Assembly: GCA_003327425.1 (NCBI GenBank)
Contig: QOQW01000029.1
Location: 1-64,000, forward strand
Direction of reading: 5' to 3'
Length of the DNA stretch: 64,000 nucleotides
From: Candidatus Ozemibacter sibiricus
GTDB taxonomy: Bacteria > Muiribacteriota > Ozemobacteria > Ozemobacterales > Ozemobacteraceae
Shown: in pieces, positions 8,420 to 18,197 of the stretch
Layout of the letters: the number at the start of each line of letters is the position of its first letter
Numbering within the stretch: the stretch's first letter is position 1
Notes under the pieces: generated by a model
The model's input: only the letters and a program-made list of their open reading frames with translations
The model's database searches: none
What the model was told of the DNA's origin: nothing
Translations under genes and position numbers: made by a program

Positions 8420-9211
8420 ATGAGCAGCGAGTTCTTCAGCGAGTTGAAGGAGGCGTTCAACGAAGGCGATCCGTTCGTGCTGGCGCTAGTCGTCGAGACC
8501 GATGGCAGCAGCCCGGGCAAGGTCGGGCAGAAGATGCTGATCTACCACGATGGCAGCACCGAGGGCACGGTGGGCGGCGGCGTCAACGAGGAGCGGGTGC
8601 GGCAGGCGGCGGTCGAGCTGTTCCATACCGGCGGCAGCAAGGTGCTGACCTTCGCCATGGACAACCCGATCGATGGCACCGAGCCGGTTTGCGGCGGCAC
8701 CATGAAGGTCTACCTCGAGCTGCTGGTCGACCGGCCGCGCCTGGTCATCTTCGGCGGCGGCCATATCGGCCGCGTGCTGGCCAAATTGGCGTCGATCGCC
8801 CACTTCCGGGTCACGCTGGTCGACCAGCGGCCCGAGTTCGCCGATCCCAAGATCCTGCCCGAGGTCGACCAGGTGGTGTGCGCGCCGTACGAAGCCAGCG
8901 TCGATACGGTGGGCCTCGACGCCCGCACCTCGGTCGTCATCGTCACGCCCGGCCATTCGCACGATCTGCAGGTGCTGCGGCGGGTGGTGCCGTCGCCGGC
9001 GCCCTACGTCGGGATGATCGGCTCGGCGCGCAAAGTCGAAGAGATGAAGAAGACCCTGCTGGCCGAAGGCGCCGACCCCGAACGCCTCGCCGCGCTGTTC
9101 GCGCCGATCGGCATCAACCTCGGCGGGCAGACGCCCGAAGAGATCGCGGTGGCCATCCTGGCCCAGATCATCGCCTTCCGCAACGGCAAGATCATCCACT
9201 ACCAGCGCTGA
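8420..9211 (+). CDS. XdhC/CoxI family protein
   Basis: A 263-residue member of the XdhC/CoxI family, which handles and protects molybdenum cofactor during maturation of xanthine dehydrogenase-type enzymes. The N-terminal CoxI part carries TDGSSPGKVGQKMLI and the glycine-rich TVGGG (about 50-54). The C-terminal part is a Rossmann domain with GGGHIG at 112-117 and ends in the typical GxxxxLGGQTPEEIAVAILAQ pattern. ATG 8420 is chosen over an upstream in-frame ATG because GGAG precedes it by about nine bases and the family homology begins there. No molybdenum hydroxylase gene is in the window, so its client enzyme is unknown. Confidence 0.88.
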   Translation: MSSEFFSELKEAFNEGDPFVLALVVETDGSSPGKVGQKMLIYHDGSTEGTVGGGVNEERVRQAAVELFHTGGSKVLTFAMDNPIDGTEPVCGGTMKVYLELLVDRPRLVIFGGGHIGRVLAKLASIAHFRVTLVDQRPEFADPKILPEVDQVVCAPYEASVDTVGLDARTSVVIVTPGHSHDLQVLRRVVPSPAPYVGMIGSARKVEEMKKTLLAEGADPERLAALFAPIGINLGGQTPEEIAVAILAQIIAFRNGKIIHYQR

Positions 9212-9308
9212 CCGGCGATCGATCGGCCGGGGCGCCCGAGGCGGCCGCCGCCGAACCCCGCCCCACGTCAGCGCGAGGGCATGGCCCCCGCCCGCGCGGG
9301 GAGGCAGC

Positions 9309-9361
9309 GGCCTGGGGGCCCAGGCCATCCGAGAGAAGGGCCGCCAAGGGGAAAGGCGGCC
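9309..9361 (+). terminator. Two hairpins, possible terminator after xdhC-like gene
   Basis: Two inverted repeats follow each other: 8-base arms at 9309-9316 and 9319-9326, then 7-base arms at 9339-9345 and 9355-9361 followed by TCTTCCCC. The second could end transcription of the xdhC-like gene before tex, although the U-tract is poor. Confidence 0.35.
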
Positions 9362-9455
9362 TCTTCCCCAGCGCAAGAAGCCTAATGCCGTCGAGGCGCG
9401 CAAAGCGGCCGATTACCGCCAGCCTTGCGCCATCGGGCAGAAAGGACACGCGAGG

Positions 9456-11627
9456 ATGAGCGAACCAGTAGCTGAAAGCCATGTCAACACGGTGGCGGCC
9501 GAGCTGCGGCTGGGCCCGGCCCAGGTGCAGGCGGTGGCCGCCCTGCTGGCCGAGGGAGCGACGGTGCCCTTCATCGCGCGCTACCGCAAAGAGCGCACCG
9601 GCTCGCTCGACGAGGTGGCCATCACCACCATCCGCGACCGGCTCGCCCAACTGGCCGCCCTCGACGCCCGCCGCACCGCCATCCGGGACTCGCTGGCCGA
9701 GCGCGGCCTGCTCACCGACGAGCTGGCCCGCGCCCTGGCCGCCGCGCCCACGCTGGCGGCGCTCGAAGACCTCTACCTGCCCTATCGGCCCAAGCGCCGC
9801 ACCCGGGCCAGCCTGGCCCGCGAACGCGGTCTCGAGCCGCTGGCCACCCTGCTGTGGGCCCAGGACCCGACGACCGACCCGGCGGCTGCCGCGGCCGCCT
9901 TCGTCGACCCCGACAAGGGAGTGCCGGGCGTCGAGGAAGCCCTGCAGGGCGCTCGCGATATCCTCGCCGAGCGGGTCAACGAAGACGCCGACGCCCGCGC
10001 CGCCCTCCGCGACCTGTTCGCCCGCGAAGGCATCATCAGCTCGACCGTGATCAAGGGGAAAGAAGCGGAAGGCGCCAAGTTCCGCGACTGGTTCGCCTGG
10101 CAGGAGCCGCTGGCCCGCGCGCCCAGCCATCGCCTGCTGGCGATCTGGCGGGGCGAGCGCGAAGGCATCCTGAAAGTGAGCGTGCGCCCGCCCGAAGAGA
10201 AGGCCCTCGCCCTGCTGCAGCGCCGGTTCGTCACCGGGCGGGGACCGGCCGCCGCGCAGGTGCAGGAGGCGGTCATCGACGGCTACCAACGCCTGATGGC
10301 GCCTTCCCTGGAGACCGAGACGCGCCACGCCGCCAAAGAACGAGCCGACACCGAAGCGATCCGGGTGTTCGCGCAGAACCTGCGGGAACTTCTGCTGGCG
10401 CCGCCCCTGGGGACCAAGGCGGTCATCGCCATCGATCCCGGCTTCCGCACGGGATGCAAGACCGTCTGCCTCGACCCGCAGGGGCGGCTGCTGCACCACG
10501 AAGTGCTGCACTTCACGGGGTCGGACGCGGCGCGACAGGCGGCTCAGCGCCGGCTGGTCGAACTGGTTCGCCAGTACCGCGCCGAGGCGGTGGCCATCGG
10601 CAACGGCACCGGCAGCCGCGAGACGGAAGCGGCGGTGCGGGCGGCCGGGCTCGATCCCGCCGTGCCGGTGGTCGTGGTCAACGAGGCCGGAGCCTCGGTC
10701 TACTCGGCCTCCGACCTCGCCCGCCAGGAACTGCCCGACCAGGATGTCACGGTGCGCGGCGCCGTCTCGATCGGCCGCCGCCTGATCGACCCGCTGGCCG
10801 AGCTGGTGAAGATCGATCCCAAGGCGATCGGCGTCGGCCAGTACCAGCACGATGTCGACCAGAACCGCCTGCAGGCCAGTCTCGACGAAACGGTGATCAG
10901 TTGCGTCAACGCGGTCGGAGTCGAGGTCAACACGGCCAGCGCCGCGCTGCTGACCTACGTCTCAGGCCTGGGGCCGGCGCTCGCCCGCCAGATCGTGGCT
11001 TGGCGCGAGGCCAACGGGCCGTTCCCGTCGCGGGCAGCATTGAAACAGGTGCCGCGGCTGGGGCCCAAGGCGTTCGAACAGTGCGCCGGGTTCTTGCGCG
11101 TGCGAGGGGGGAAGCATCCGCTCGACGCCAGCGCGGTCCATCCGGAGCGGTACGCCCTGGTCGAGCGCATGGCTGCCGATCTCGGCTGCACCGTGGCCGA
11201 TCTGTTGGCCGACCCCGATCGTCGCGCGCAGATCAGGCTCGAAGCGTACGTCGATGCCGAGGTGGGGCTGCCCACCCTGCGGGACATCCTGGCCGAGCTG
11301 GCGCGCCCCGGGCGCGATCCCCGGCCCGCCTTCGAAGTGTTTTCCTTCGCCGAGGGCGTCCATGCCTTGGAAGATCTAAAGCCCGGCATGGCTCTGCCGG
11401 GCATCGTCACCAACGTCACCAGGTTCGGCGCCTTCGTCGATATCGGCGTGCACCAGGATGGCCTGGTGCACGTCAGTCAACTGGCCGACCGCTTCGTGGC
11501 CGACCCGACCACGGTGGTCAAGGTGGGACAGAAGGTGCAGGTCACCGTGCTCGAGGTCGACCGCGAGCGGCGCCGGATCTCGCTCAGCATGCGGACCCGT
11601 CCGGGAGAGGGGAAGACCCGCCCCTAA
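9456..11627 (+). CDS. tex: Tex family RNA-binding protein
   Basis: A 723-residue Tex protein, close to the usual 720-780. Domains in order: N-terminal helical Tex region with the hallmark VPFIARYRKERTGSLDE near residue 36; YqgF/RuvX-like RNase H fold from about residue 325 (AIDPGFRTGCK); helix-hairpin-helix near 500-560 (LTYVSGLGPALARQIV); C-terminal S1 RNA-binding domain about 645-720 (GIVTNVTRFGAFVDIGVHQDGLVH). Tex is a cytoplasmic nucleic-acid-binding factor affecting transcription and RNA metabolism. AAAGGA lies upstream of ATG. It converges with the hsp20 gene, only nine bases separating the two stop codons. Confidence 0.93.
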   Translation: MSEPVAESHVNTVAAELRLGPAQVQAVAALLAEGATVPFIARYRKERTGSLDEVAITTIRDRLAQLAALDARRTAIRDSLAERGLLTDELARALAAAPTLAALEDLYLPYRPKRRTRASLARERGLEPLATLLWAQDPTTDPAAAAAAFVDPDKGVPGVEEALQGARDILAERVNEDADARAALRDLFAREGIISSTVIKGKEAEGAKFRDWFAWQEPLARAPSHRLLAIWRGEREGILKVSVRPPEEKALALLQRRFVTGRGPAAAQVQEAVIDGYQRLMAPSLETETRHAAKERADTEAIRVFAQNLRELLLAPPLGTKAVIAIDPGFRTGCKTVCLDPQGRLLHHEVLHFTGSDAARQAAQRRLVELVRQYRAEAVAIGNGTGSRETEAAVRAAGLDPAVPVVVVNEAGASVYSASDLARQELPDQDVTVRGAVSIGRRLIDPLAELVKIDPKAIGVGQYQHDVDQNRLQASLDETVISCVNAVGVEVNTASAALLTYVSGLGPALARQIVAWREANGPFPSRAALKQVPRLGPKAFEQCAGFLRVRGGKHPLDASAVHPERYALVERMAADLGCTVADLLADPDRRAQIRLEAYVDAEVGLPTLRDILAELARPGRDPRPAFEVFSFAEGVHALEDLKPGMALPGIVTNVTRFGAFVDIGVHQDGLVHVSQLADRFVADPTTVVKVGQKVQVTVLEVDRERRRISLSMRTRPGEGKTRP

Positions 11628-11636
11628 CCCGCCGGC

Positions 11637-12197
11637 TCAGCCCGCCTTCACCTCGATGAGGCGCGCCGAGGATTCCGGCAGCTTCACCCGCGGGATGGTG
11701 ACGGTCAGCACGCCGTTCCGGCAGCGAGCCTCGATCTTCTCGGCATCGGCGTCCTCGGGCAGCGTCAGCACGCGGCGGAACTGGCCGTAGGCCCGCTCGA
11801 TCCGGTAGTGATCGCGATCGCGGGTCTCCTGCTCCTGCTTCTTTTCACCGGTGATGTAGAGGTTCCCCTGGCGCACTTCCACCTTGATGTCGTGCGGGTC
11901 GACGCCAGGCACCTCGAGAGTGGCCTGGTAGGCGGCATCCGTGACCGACAAATCGAGCGTCGGTCGCAAGAACCCCGCCATGGTGGTCGAACCCATCGGT
12001 AAAGCAGGGAATCGCAGGCCAGGGAACATCGATTGCAGCATGCTGTTCCAGAGACGATCGAACTCGCGATGGAATTCATGGAAGGGGAACGGGACCATGG
12101 CATTCTCGGTGGTCATCGGCACCTGGGCCACCGGAACCCTGGCCTCTTCCTCTTCTTTCTTGAACCAATTCCAGGGAAGCAACTTCTGCCAATTCAT
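11637..12197 (-). CDS. Hsp20/alpha-crystallin small heat-shock protein
   Basis: A 186-residue cytoplasmic Hsp20. An N-terminal Trp/Lys/Glu-rich region leads to the alpha-crystallin domain from about residue 78, with the conserved DLSVTDAAYQATLEVPGVD, KVEVRQGNLYITGEK and the RNGVLTVTIPR strand near the end. These proteins bind unfolding clients as ATP-independent holdases. AGGAGG lies nine bases upstream of ATG. No signal peptide is present, in contrast to the exported paralogue transcribed in the opposite direction nearby. Confidence 0.92.
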   Translation of the reverse strand: MNWQKLLPWNWFKKEEEEARVPVAQVPMTTENAMVPFPFHEFHREFDRLWNSMLQSMFPGLRFPALPMGSTTMAGFLRPTLDLSVTDAAYQATLEVPGVDPHDIKVEVRQGNLYITGEKKQEQETRDRDHYRIERAYGQFRRVLTLPEDADAEKIEARCRNGVLTVTIPRVKLPESSARLIEVKAG

Positions 12198-12296
12198 CGT
12201 TGCAACCTCCTTTTCATGAGATGTGATGAATGGTCATCCTCCTCCCCGATTGGGAGGAAGAATCGAATCCTCAGATGGGAAACTCAGGGCTCCCGC

Positions 12297-12497
12297 TCAG
12301 TGGATCGGAAACGCGAACAATCCGCCTTCGGGGCCTTCCGTCCGGATGACCAGGACCGGCGCTGGGAAGCCAAGATTGGTCAGGATCGGCATCGGGTTCT
12401 GCCGAGGATCCGTGGAAGGATGGGAGCAGGCATTGCTCGTTTCTGGCTGATTCCCAGCCAGGTTCTTCGTCCGATTCCGGAGTTCACGCTTCGACAT
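12297..12497 (-). CDS. Possible small protein upstream of hsp20
   Basis: A 66-codon frame that I do not recognise. It is listed because GAGGTGA lies six bases upstream of its ATG, a strong site, and because it lies upstream of hsp20 on the same strand, about 100 bases away. The predicted product is basic at the N-terminus and Pro/Gly-rich at the C-terminus, with no membrane segment. Codon usage is less GC-biased at third positions than in confident genes, so it may be non-coding. Confidence 0.35.
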   Translation of the reverse strand: MSKRELRNRTKNLAGNQPETSNACSHPSTDPRQNPMPILTNLGFPAPVLVIRTEGPEGGLFAFPIH

Positions 12498-12569
12498 CTC
12501 GGCTCACCTCGCTTTCGAAGTTCTTTCACCCCTTGCCTTAAGCAAAACTCATGCCAGCTCAGGCCTTGT

Positions 12570-12588
12570 CGTTCGGTCGGACCGAACG
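12570..12588. promoter_or_regulatory. Perfect 9-bp inverted repeat between heat-shock genes
   Basis: CGTTCGGTC, one base, then GACCGAACG form a 19-base palindrome midway between the divergent small heat-shock genes. It could be an operator for a shared repressor or a short RNA hairpin. It is not the CIRCE sequence. Confidence 0.35.
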
Positions 12589-12635
12589 GCTTTCATCCAT
12601 TTCAATACCTTTCTCTGACAACGTTCTCTTCTTCT

Positions 12636-12662
12636 CTTGGATTGTCTTTCGGGAACCCCAGC
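12636..12662 (+). promoter_or_regulatory. Sigma32-like promoter candidate for exported hsp20
   Basis: CTTGGAT, a 13-base spacer and CCCCAGC resemble the heat-shock sigma factor consensus (CTTGAAA, 13-14 bases, CCCCAT). It lies about 50 bases upstream of the start codon of the exported Hsp20. The match is partial and was made by eye. Confidence 0.3.
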
Positions 12663-12714
12663 CCGGGCATTCCAGTCAAAACGGTCGACCTGAACTTCAT
12701 TGAGGGAGGTTGGT

Positions 12715-13368
12715 ATGAATAGATTTTTCATGATCATGCTGATCGCGGTTTTGCTGTTTGGCGGCTGGACCCTGGTCGGCGACCGGTTCGGCTCGACGTC
12801 TTGCGCGTTGGCCGCCGATCCGGAGGGCAGCCGACCGGCGCCGCCGACGCTCGATGAAACGTTGCGCGACATGCAGCGACGGATGGACGAATGGCGCTCG
12901 ACCAAGGGGTGGGGACTGCCGGACGATGACTTCTTCCGGTCGCCGTTCGAGAAGCAGTTCGAGGATCTGCTCAAGCAGTTCCGCCTCGCGACCCCCTTCG
13001 GGTCGCGCGTGCCCACCCTGATGGAGGGCACCCTGAAGACCGATATCGTCGAGCGGGATGGGCAGTTGATCATCACTATCGACCTGCCCGGCCAGAGCAA
13101 GGAAGCCATCGACCTGCGGATCAAGGACAATGCCCTGGTCCTGACGTCCGAGCGCAAGCAACAGTACAAGGAAAGCGACGACAAACAGAAGGTCTATCGC
13201 AGCGAAATCTCCTATGGGTCGCAGCGGCGGGTCATTCAACTGCCGCGCAAGGTCCTGGAAGATCGTGTGACCGCGCGCTATGAGAACGGCACGCTGATCG
13301 TCACCGCTCCCATCGATCAGACGACCCCGGCCCCTGACGACGATGGGCGCCGTATCACCATCCAGTGA
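12715..13368 (+). CDS. Exported Hsp20-like protein
   Basis: A 217-residue protein with a clear Sec signal peptide (hydrophobic FFMIMLIAVLLFGGW, likely cleavage after ALA at about residue 33) and an alpha-crystallin domain from about residue 103 to 200 (TDIVERDGQLIITIDLPGQ, ENGTLIVTAPI). The mature N-terminus is acidic and helical. Small heat-shock proteins are normally cytoplasmic, so this one probably acts as a holdase in the periplasm or outside the membrane. GGGAGGT lies four bases upstream of ATG 12715, which decides the start. It is divergent from the cytoplasmic hsp20 and followed by a strong terminator. Confidence 0.88.
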   Translation: MNRFFMIMLIAVLLFGGWTLVGDRFGSTSCALAADPEGSRPAPPTLDETLRDMQRRMDEWRSTKGWGLPDDDFFRSPFEKQFEDLLKQFRLATPFGSRVPTLMEGTLKTDIVERDGQLIITIDLPGQSKEAIDLRIKDNALVLTSERKQQYKESDDKQKVYRSEISYGSQRRVIQLPRKVLEDRVTARYENGTLIVTAPIDQTTPAPDDDGRRITIQ

Positions 13369-13413
13369 GGCCTATGCCGACGGCCGCCGGCACAGAGGCA
13401 GCCTGACCGTGAT

Positions 13414-13451
13414 GCGACCGCCCCGGGGCCTCCCCGGGGCGGTCGCCTTTT
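13414..13451 (+). terminator. Intrinsic terminator after exported hsp20
   Basis: A 15-base GC-rich stem (13414-13428 with 13432-13446) and a three-base loop, followed by CTTTT, about 45 bases after the stop codon. This is the clearest rho-independent terminator in the window. Confidence 0.75.
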
Positions 13452-14152
13452 CGTCGGAAATACGCTCCAGGAAGGTACCGCGCGCCGTCGGGCCACACTT
13501 TTCGCCTGCTCTTCTGTCGGCGCTCCTCCTCTCGCGACCGAAGCCGAGGCAGACTCGCCCCCCCGAAAAAGTCGCTGCGACGTCGCGCCCACCCCGTTCC
13601 CAGCAAGTCTGGCCCCGGCCCCTGATCTACGTGTGCATCAGACCTTCCGAGGGCCAGCGCAGGGGAAGACGGCAGCGGTACCCCTGCGACGTCGCATCGC
13701 TCCATCCCGCACCGCAGTATGCCGCCGCACCCCGTTCACCTGGCGATCGGCCTCCAAAAGCCAGGCCCCTGCCAAGGACGCCCTGGCCGGAAGAAGCCAT
13801 TCCGCCCCTCTCTGAGCCAATTGGTTCAGCGGGATCGCCAGCCCTAGAAGAGAAGAACTCCGGCGGGGCGAGAACCCTTCTGCCCCTCGGGGTCGCCGCC
13901 AAAGCCGACCAAGCCATCGGGCACCGATTTCCTGCCCACCAGCAGCAGCAGCAGCAGCACATCTTCCCCTGAAGGCATGACCGGGCGCAGGGCCATGGGC
14001 CTCTGCAGCCGCCTGCCGCAGCCGCCTGGCATTCGGCATCGCGATGGTCGACCGCTTCGGCCGCGGGACCAGAGCAGGGCAGCGGGGCGGCTTCTTCCAT
14101 TAAGAGAATTCCCCCCAGCTGGGAGGCCGGGGGGAGGCGATATGGGAAACCA

Positions 14153-14172
14153 CCCCCTGCCAGAACAGGGGG
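14153..14172 (-). terminator. Weak terminator-like hairpin after dnaK
   Basis: Seven-base C/G arms (14153-14159 and 14166-14172) with a six-base loop lie 14 bases beyond the dnaK stop; TGGTTTC follows on the minus strand. Confidence 0.35.
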
Positions 14173-14185
14173 CGGGGAAGACCGC

Positions 14186-16048
<1,863 letters not shown>

Positions 16049-16080
16049 ATGATTCCTCCTGTTGCGGCCGGCGTGGATTC

Positions 16081-16098
16081 GCCCAGGGGGCCCTGGGC
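16081..16098. promoter_or_regulatory. Hairpin in dnaK leader
   Basis: An 18-base palindrome with 8-base GC-rich arms and a two-base loop lies just upstream of the dnaK ribosome binding site, between the small upstream gene and dnaK. It could terminate or process the message, or be a short REP-like element. Confidence 0.3.
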
Positions 16099-16281
16099 GG
16101 CAGGGATGGTCGATCCCTGGCCGGCCTCGAATGGTTCAAGCCGGAGGAATGCATACCGCATGCCAGGAACGGCGAAAGCGGCGGCAGGCCGCCATGGCGG
16201 GCCGGGCGGCCCGTCCACCGCGTCGCATGGGACGTCGCACGCGGCGTTTCGGTGGCGAGCGTGCGACACCAGCCTGTCGTG

Positions 16282-16632
16282 TCAGGCCCCCTCGGGCGGA
16301 GCGGCGTCTGGCTTCCCGGTGGCGGGCGAGGGCGGGGTGTCGGCGGCGGCGGCCGCCCCGAGGCGGGTGGCTTCGGCGAAGAGTTCGGCCGCCTTCTGGG
16401 CATCGCCCTGCAGCAGGGCCGCCTGGGCCTGCGCCAGCACCGCCTCGACCTGCGGGTTGACCCGCAGGCCCGGGCCGGCCCGCGGCACCGAGGGACTGAC
16501 CGGATCGTTCTCGCCGGGCCGCCCCTCGGCCATGGTCAAGATGGTATCGCCGGTTGAAGAGCCGGTCGCAGGCGGGTGCCTGGTCTGATCGGAAGCCGGG
16601 GCTGCAGGTTTGGAACCGTCATTGGTGGTCAT
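16282..16632 (-). CDS. Small unrecognised protein upstream of dnaK
   Basis: A 116-residue protein with Pro/Ala/Thr-rich, probably disordered ends. A central helical stretch (about 58-95, VEAVLAQAQAALLQGDAQKAAELFAEATRLG) has the look of a single tetratricopeptide-like hairpin. AGGAG lies 11 bases upstream of ATG. It is on the same strand as dnaK with 233 bases between them, so it may be cotranscribed or a stress partner. No family is recognised and no catalytic residue is evident. Confidence 0.5.
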   Translation of the reverse strand: MTTNDGSKPAAPASDQTRHPPATGSSTGDTILTMAEGRPGENDPVSPSVPRAGPGLRVNPQVEAVLAQAQAALLQGDAQKAAELFAEATRLGAAAAADTPPSPATGKPDAAPPEGA

Positions 16633-16937
16633 ACGGGATCACTCTCCTGGACAAACGATGCACGGTCGTGGACGGGCGAGTCCTCCGACGCGGTCTGGAC
16701 CGGTTCGACCCCAGCCCCCGCTCGCCTGCGCCGGAAGCCGATGGCCGGATGAGCGACCCGAGCGGGCCTCTCGTTCACAAAGCCTGCCCATCACGAAGAG
16801 GGGCAACCGTTCAGCGCTCATATTAACCCAGAAACCGCCCCCAAAGCCAGGGGGGCGCCCACTCGTCAGTGTACCAGTAATACGTGAAAAGAGCGCTCCC
16901 ACGCCATACTATGGTCGGGCCCCTAGACCTAGTGCGA
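16633..16937. other. Intergenic region without a gene
   Basis: About 305 bases separate two minus-strand genes. The stretch from 16815 to 16935 is AT-richer and probably contains the promoter for the small gene and dnaK. I saw no convincing -35/-10 pair and no tRNA. Confidence 0.4.
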
Positions 16938-17771
16938 TCAGGATTCCGAGGTATAGGTGCGCAGGCGTTTCTTCCAGCCAGGGAGGAAGCCGGCTTCGAC
17001 CGCCCGCCGGTCGGCCGGGGCGTTGGCCACTCGGCGTTCGAGGACGCGGGCGGCCGAGGCGGCGAATTCTTCGACCGCGTCGGCGCCCTGCGGACTGCCT
17101 GACATGCCTTGCAAGACCTGCAGCAATCCCCAGCCCTGGCCGGCATAGCGCTCCTTGGGGTTGGTTCCCTCGCCCTTGAAATTGACATAGTCCATGAGCG
17201 CGTACAACCCCGCCGGGGTGGCGAAAAGGGCCTGGAAGCGAGCCTTGACCAGGTCGGCTTCGGCGGGTGGCAGCTCGGCGAGCAGGCGGGGCAGGGCGGC
17301 GGCCAGCCGGCGGGCGATGAACTCGGCCTGCAGCGACACCGTGGCCGCCAGCAGCCGGCGCAATTCCTGCATGCGGGGGGCGTGGCGATCGGCCAGGAAG
17401 GCCGCCCGCGTCGGCCAGGGGCAGCCGGGCGCCTCGGCGAGCCAGCGAGGCAGCTGCACTCCGCGCTCGCGCAGGAAGGCGAGCAGCGCCGGAAAGCTCT
17501 CCTGGAAGTGTTCCTGGCGACCGGTCGGGTACCAGATGAAATGGCCGATGCCGAGCGAGGGGAAGTTCTCGCCGACGTTCCAGGAGGTCAGACCTTCGAT
17601 GGTGCCCTCGCATTCGTTGCGCCAGATGCGGCGCCCCACCGCCATCGCCTGCAAGGGAGAGATGGCCAGCTCGTCTCCGGTTCTGCCCTCGGCTTCGGAA
17701 GCGACTGGCGTCCAGACCGTGGCCAGCAGAATCAAGAACAGGGCCGCGCGCCCCCACGAACCATGCTTCAT
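16938..17771 (-). CDS. Exported lysozyme-like conserved protein
   Basis: A 277-residue secreted protein. The signal peptide (hydrophobic core AALFLILLATVW) probably ends near VASEA. After it comes the striking motif IWRNECEGTIEGLTSWN and, 12 residues on, LGIGHFIWYP. A glutamate followed by Gly-Ile-Gly-His is reminiscent of the active-site strand of phage-type lysozymes, so a peptidoglycan-related role is possible. The rest is helical without further motifs. GGAGG lies six bases upstream of ATG. It stands alone between dnaK and the polysaccharide cluster. I recall similar hypothetical proteins but no named function, so the lysozyme link is inference. Confidence 0.65.
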   Translation of the reverse strand: MKHGSWGRAALFLILLATVWTPVASEAEGRTGDELAISPLQAMAVGRRIWRNECEGTIEGLTSWNVGENFPSLGIGHFIWYPTGRQEHFQESFPALLAFLRERGVQLPRWLAEAPGCPWPTRAAFLADRHAPRMQELRRLLAATVSLQAEFIARRLAAALPRLLAELPPAEADLVKARFQALFATPAGLYALMDYVNFKGEGTNPKERYAGQGWGLLQVLQGMSGSPQGADAVEEFAASAARVLERRVANAPADRRAVEAGFLPGWKKRLRTYTSES

Positions 17772-17906
17772 GACGCCCTCCAGGATGGGGTTCCGCCAGG
17801 CTCGCGCCCGGGCGGTTCCACTTTAATACGGCCACCGGCCCTGCCGCAACCCAAGACCGCCCCTCTCCTGGCAACCATCGCTTCATCCACGAAGATGCCA
17901 TTCCCG

Positions 17907-17969
17907 CCCGCCGAACGCGGCGCGTTCGGCGGGCTGTGAGAAGGGGTCCAGGGGCCTCCGGCCCCTGGA
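17907..17969 (-). repeat. Two-hairpin intergenic repeat, copy 1
   Basis: Read on the minus strand it has CCAGGGGCC-N3-GGCCCCTGG followed by ACCCCTT, and 22 bases after the CCTGGA a second hairpin with core GAACGCG-C-CGCGTTC. Arms are 17947-17956/17960-17969 and 17907-17918/17922-17933. Two further copies lie near 26.75 and 31.6 kb. Confidence 0.65.
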
Positions 17970-18125
17970 GGTCACTTCGGGGCATCTCTTTTCTCTCGGC
18001 CTGTCCAAGGGATACCTTGGCCCTGTCTCTTGATCAGACCTGCGCTGGCAAACAGAATCGCGTCAAAGCCTGACACCGGGCGAGCAACCAAAGATTCGGC
18101 AGGTGCCCCCCATTTCGCCTGGCAG

Positions 18126-18155
18126 TTGCAGGCCCTTCGGGTCGGGCATTAGAAT
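18126..18155 (+). promoter_or_regulatory. Promoter of polysaccharide cluster
   Basis: TTGCAG (18126-18131), an 18-base spacer and TAGAAT (18150-18155) make a good sigma70-type promoter 43 bases before the first gene of the cluster. Confidence 0.55.
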
Positions 18156-18197
18156 TGGCCCGATCTCACCTCCACCTCACGAAGGGACGTCCGACCG

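Larger units (their letters stand above)
13369..14185. other. Long region without a supported gene
   Basis: About 800 bases between the exported hsp20 and dnaK stop codons. Apart from the terminator at its left end and a weak hairpin at its right end, it holds a CAG trinucleotide run (about 13940-13960). Open frames on both strands here give Cys- or Arg-rich products without ribosome binding sites. It may be decayed sequence. Confidence 0.5.
17772..18197. other. Divergent intergenic region with repeat and promoter
   Basis: About 425 bases between divergent genes. It contains the two-hairpin repeat copy at 17907-17969 and a good promoter at 18126-18155; nothing else is recognisable. Confidence 0.5.

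Noticed and set aside
13940-13960. CAG repeat as part of a CRISPR or regulatory array
   Set aside because: It is a simple trinucleotide run without spacers. No CRISPR repeat or cas gene is in the window.
13627-14100. 157-codon minus-strand frame with a Cys run
   Set aside because: The Cys run is only the CAG trinucleotide repeat read in one phase; no ribosome binding site or family resemblance.
16815-16935. Possible tRNA in an AT-richer intergenic patch
   Set aside because: No cloverleaf arms or TTCGA-type T-loop could be fitted.
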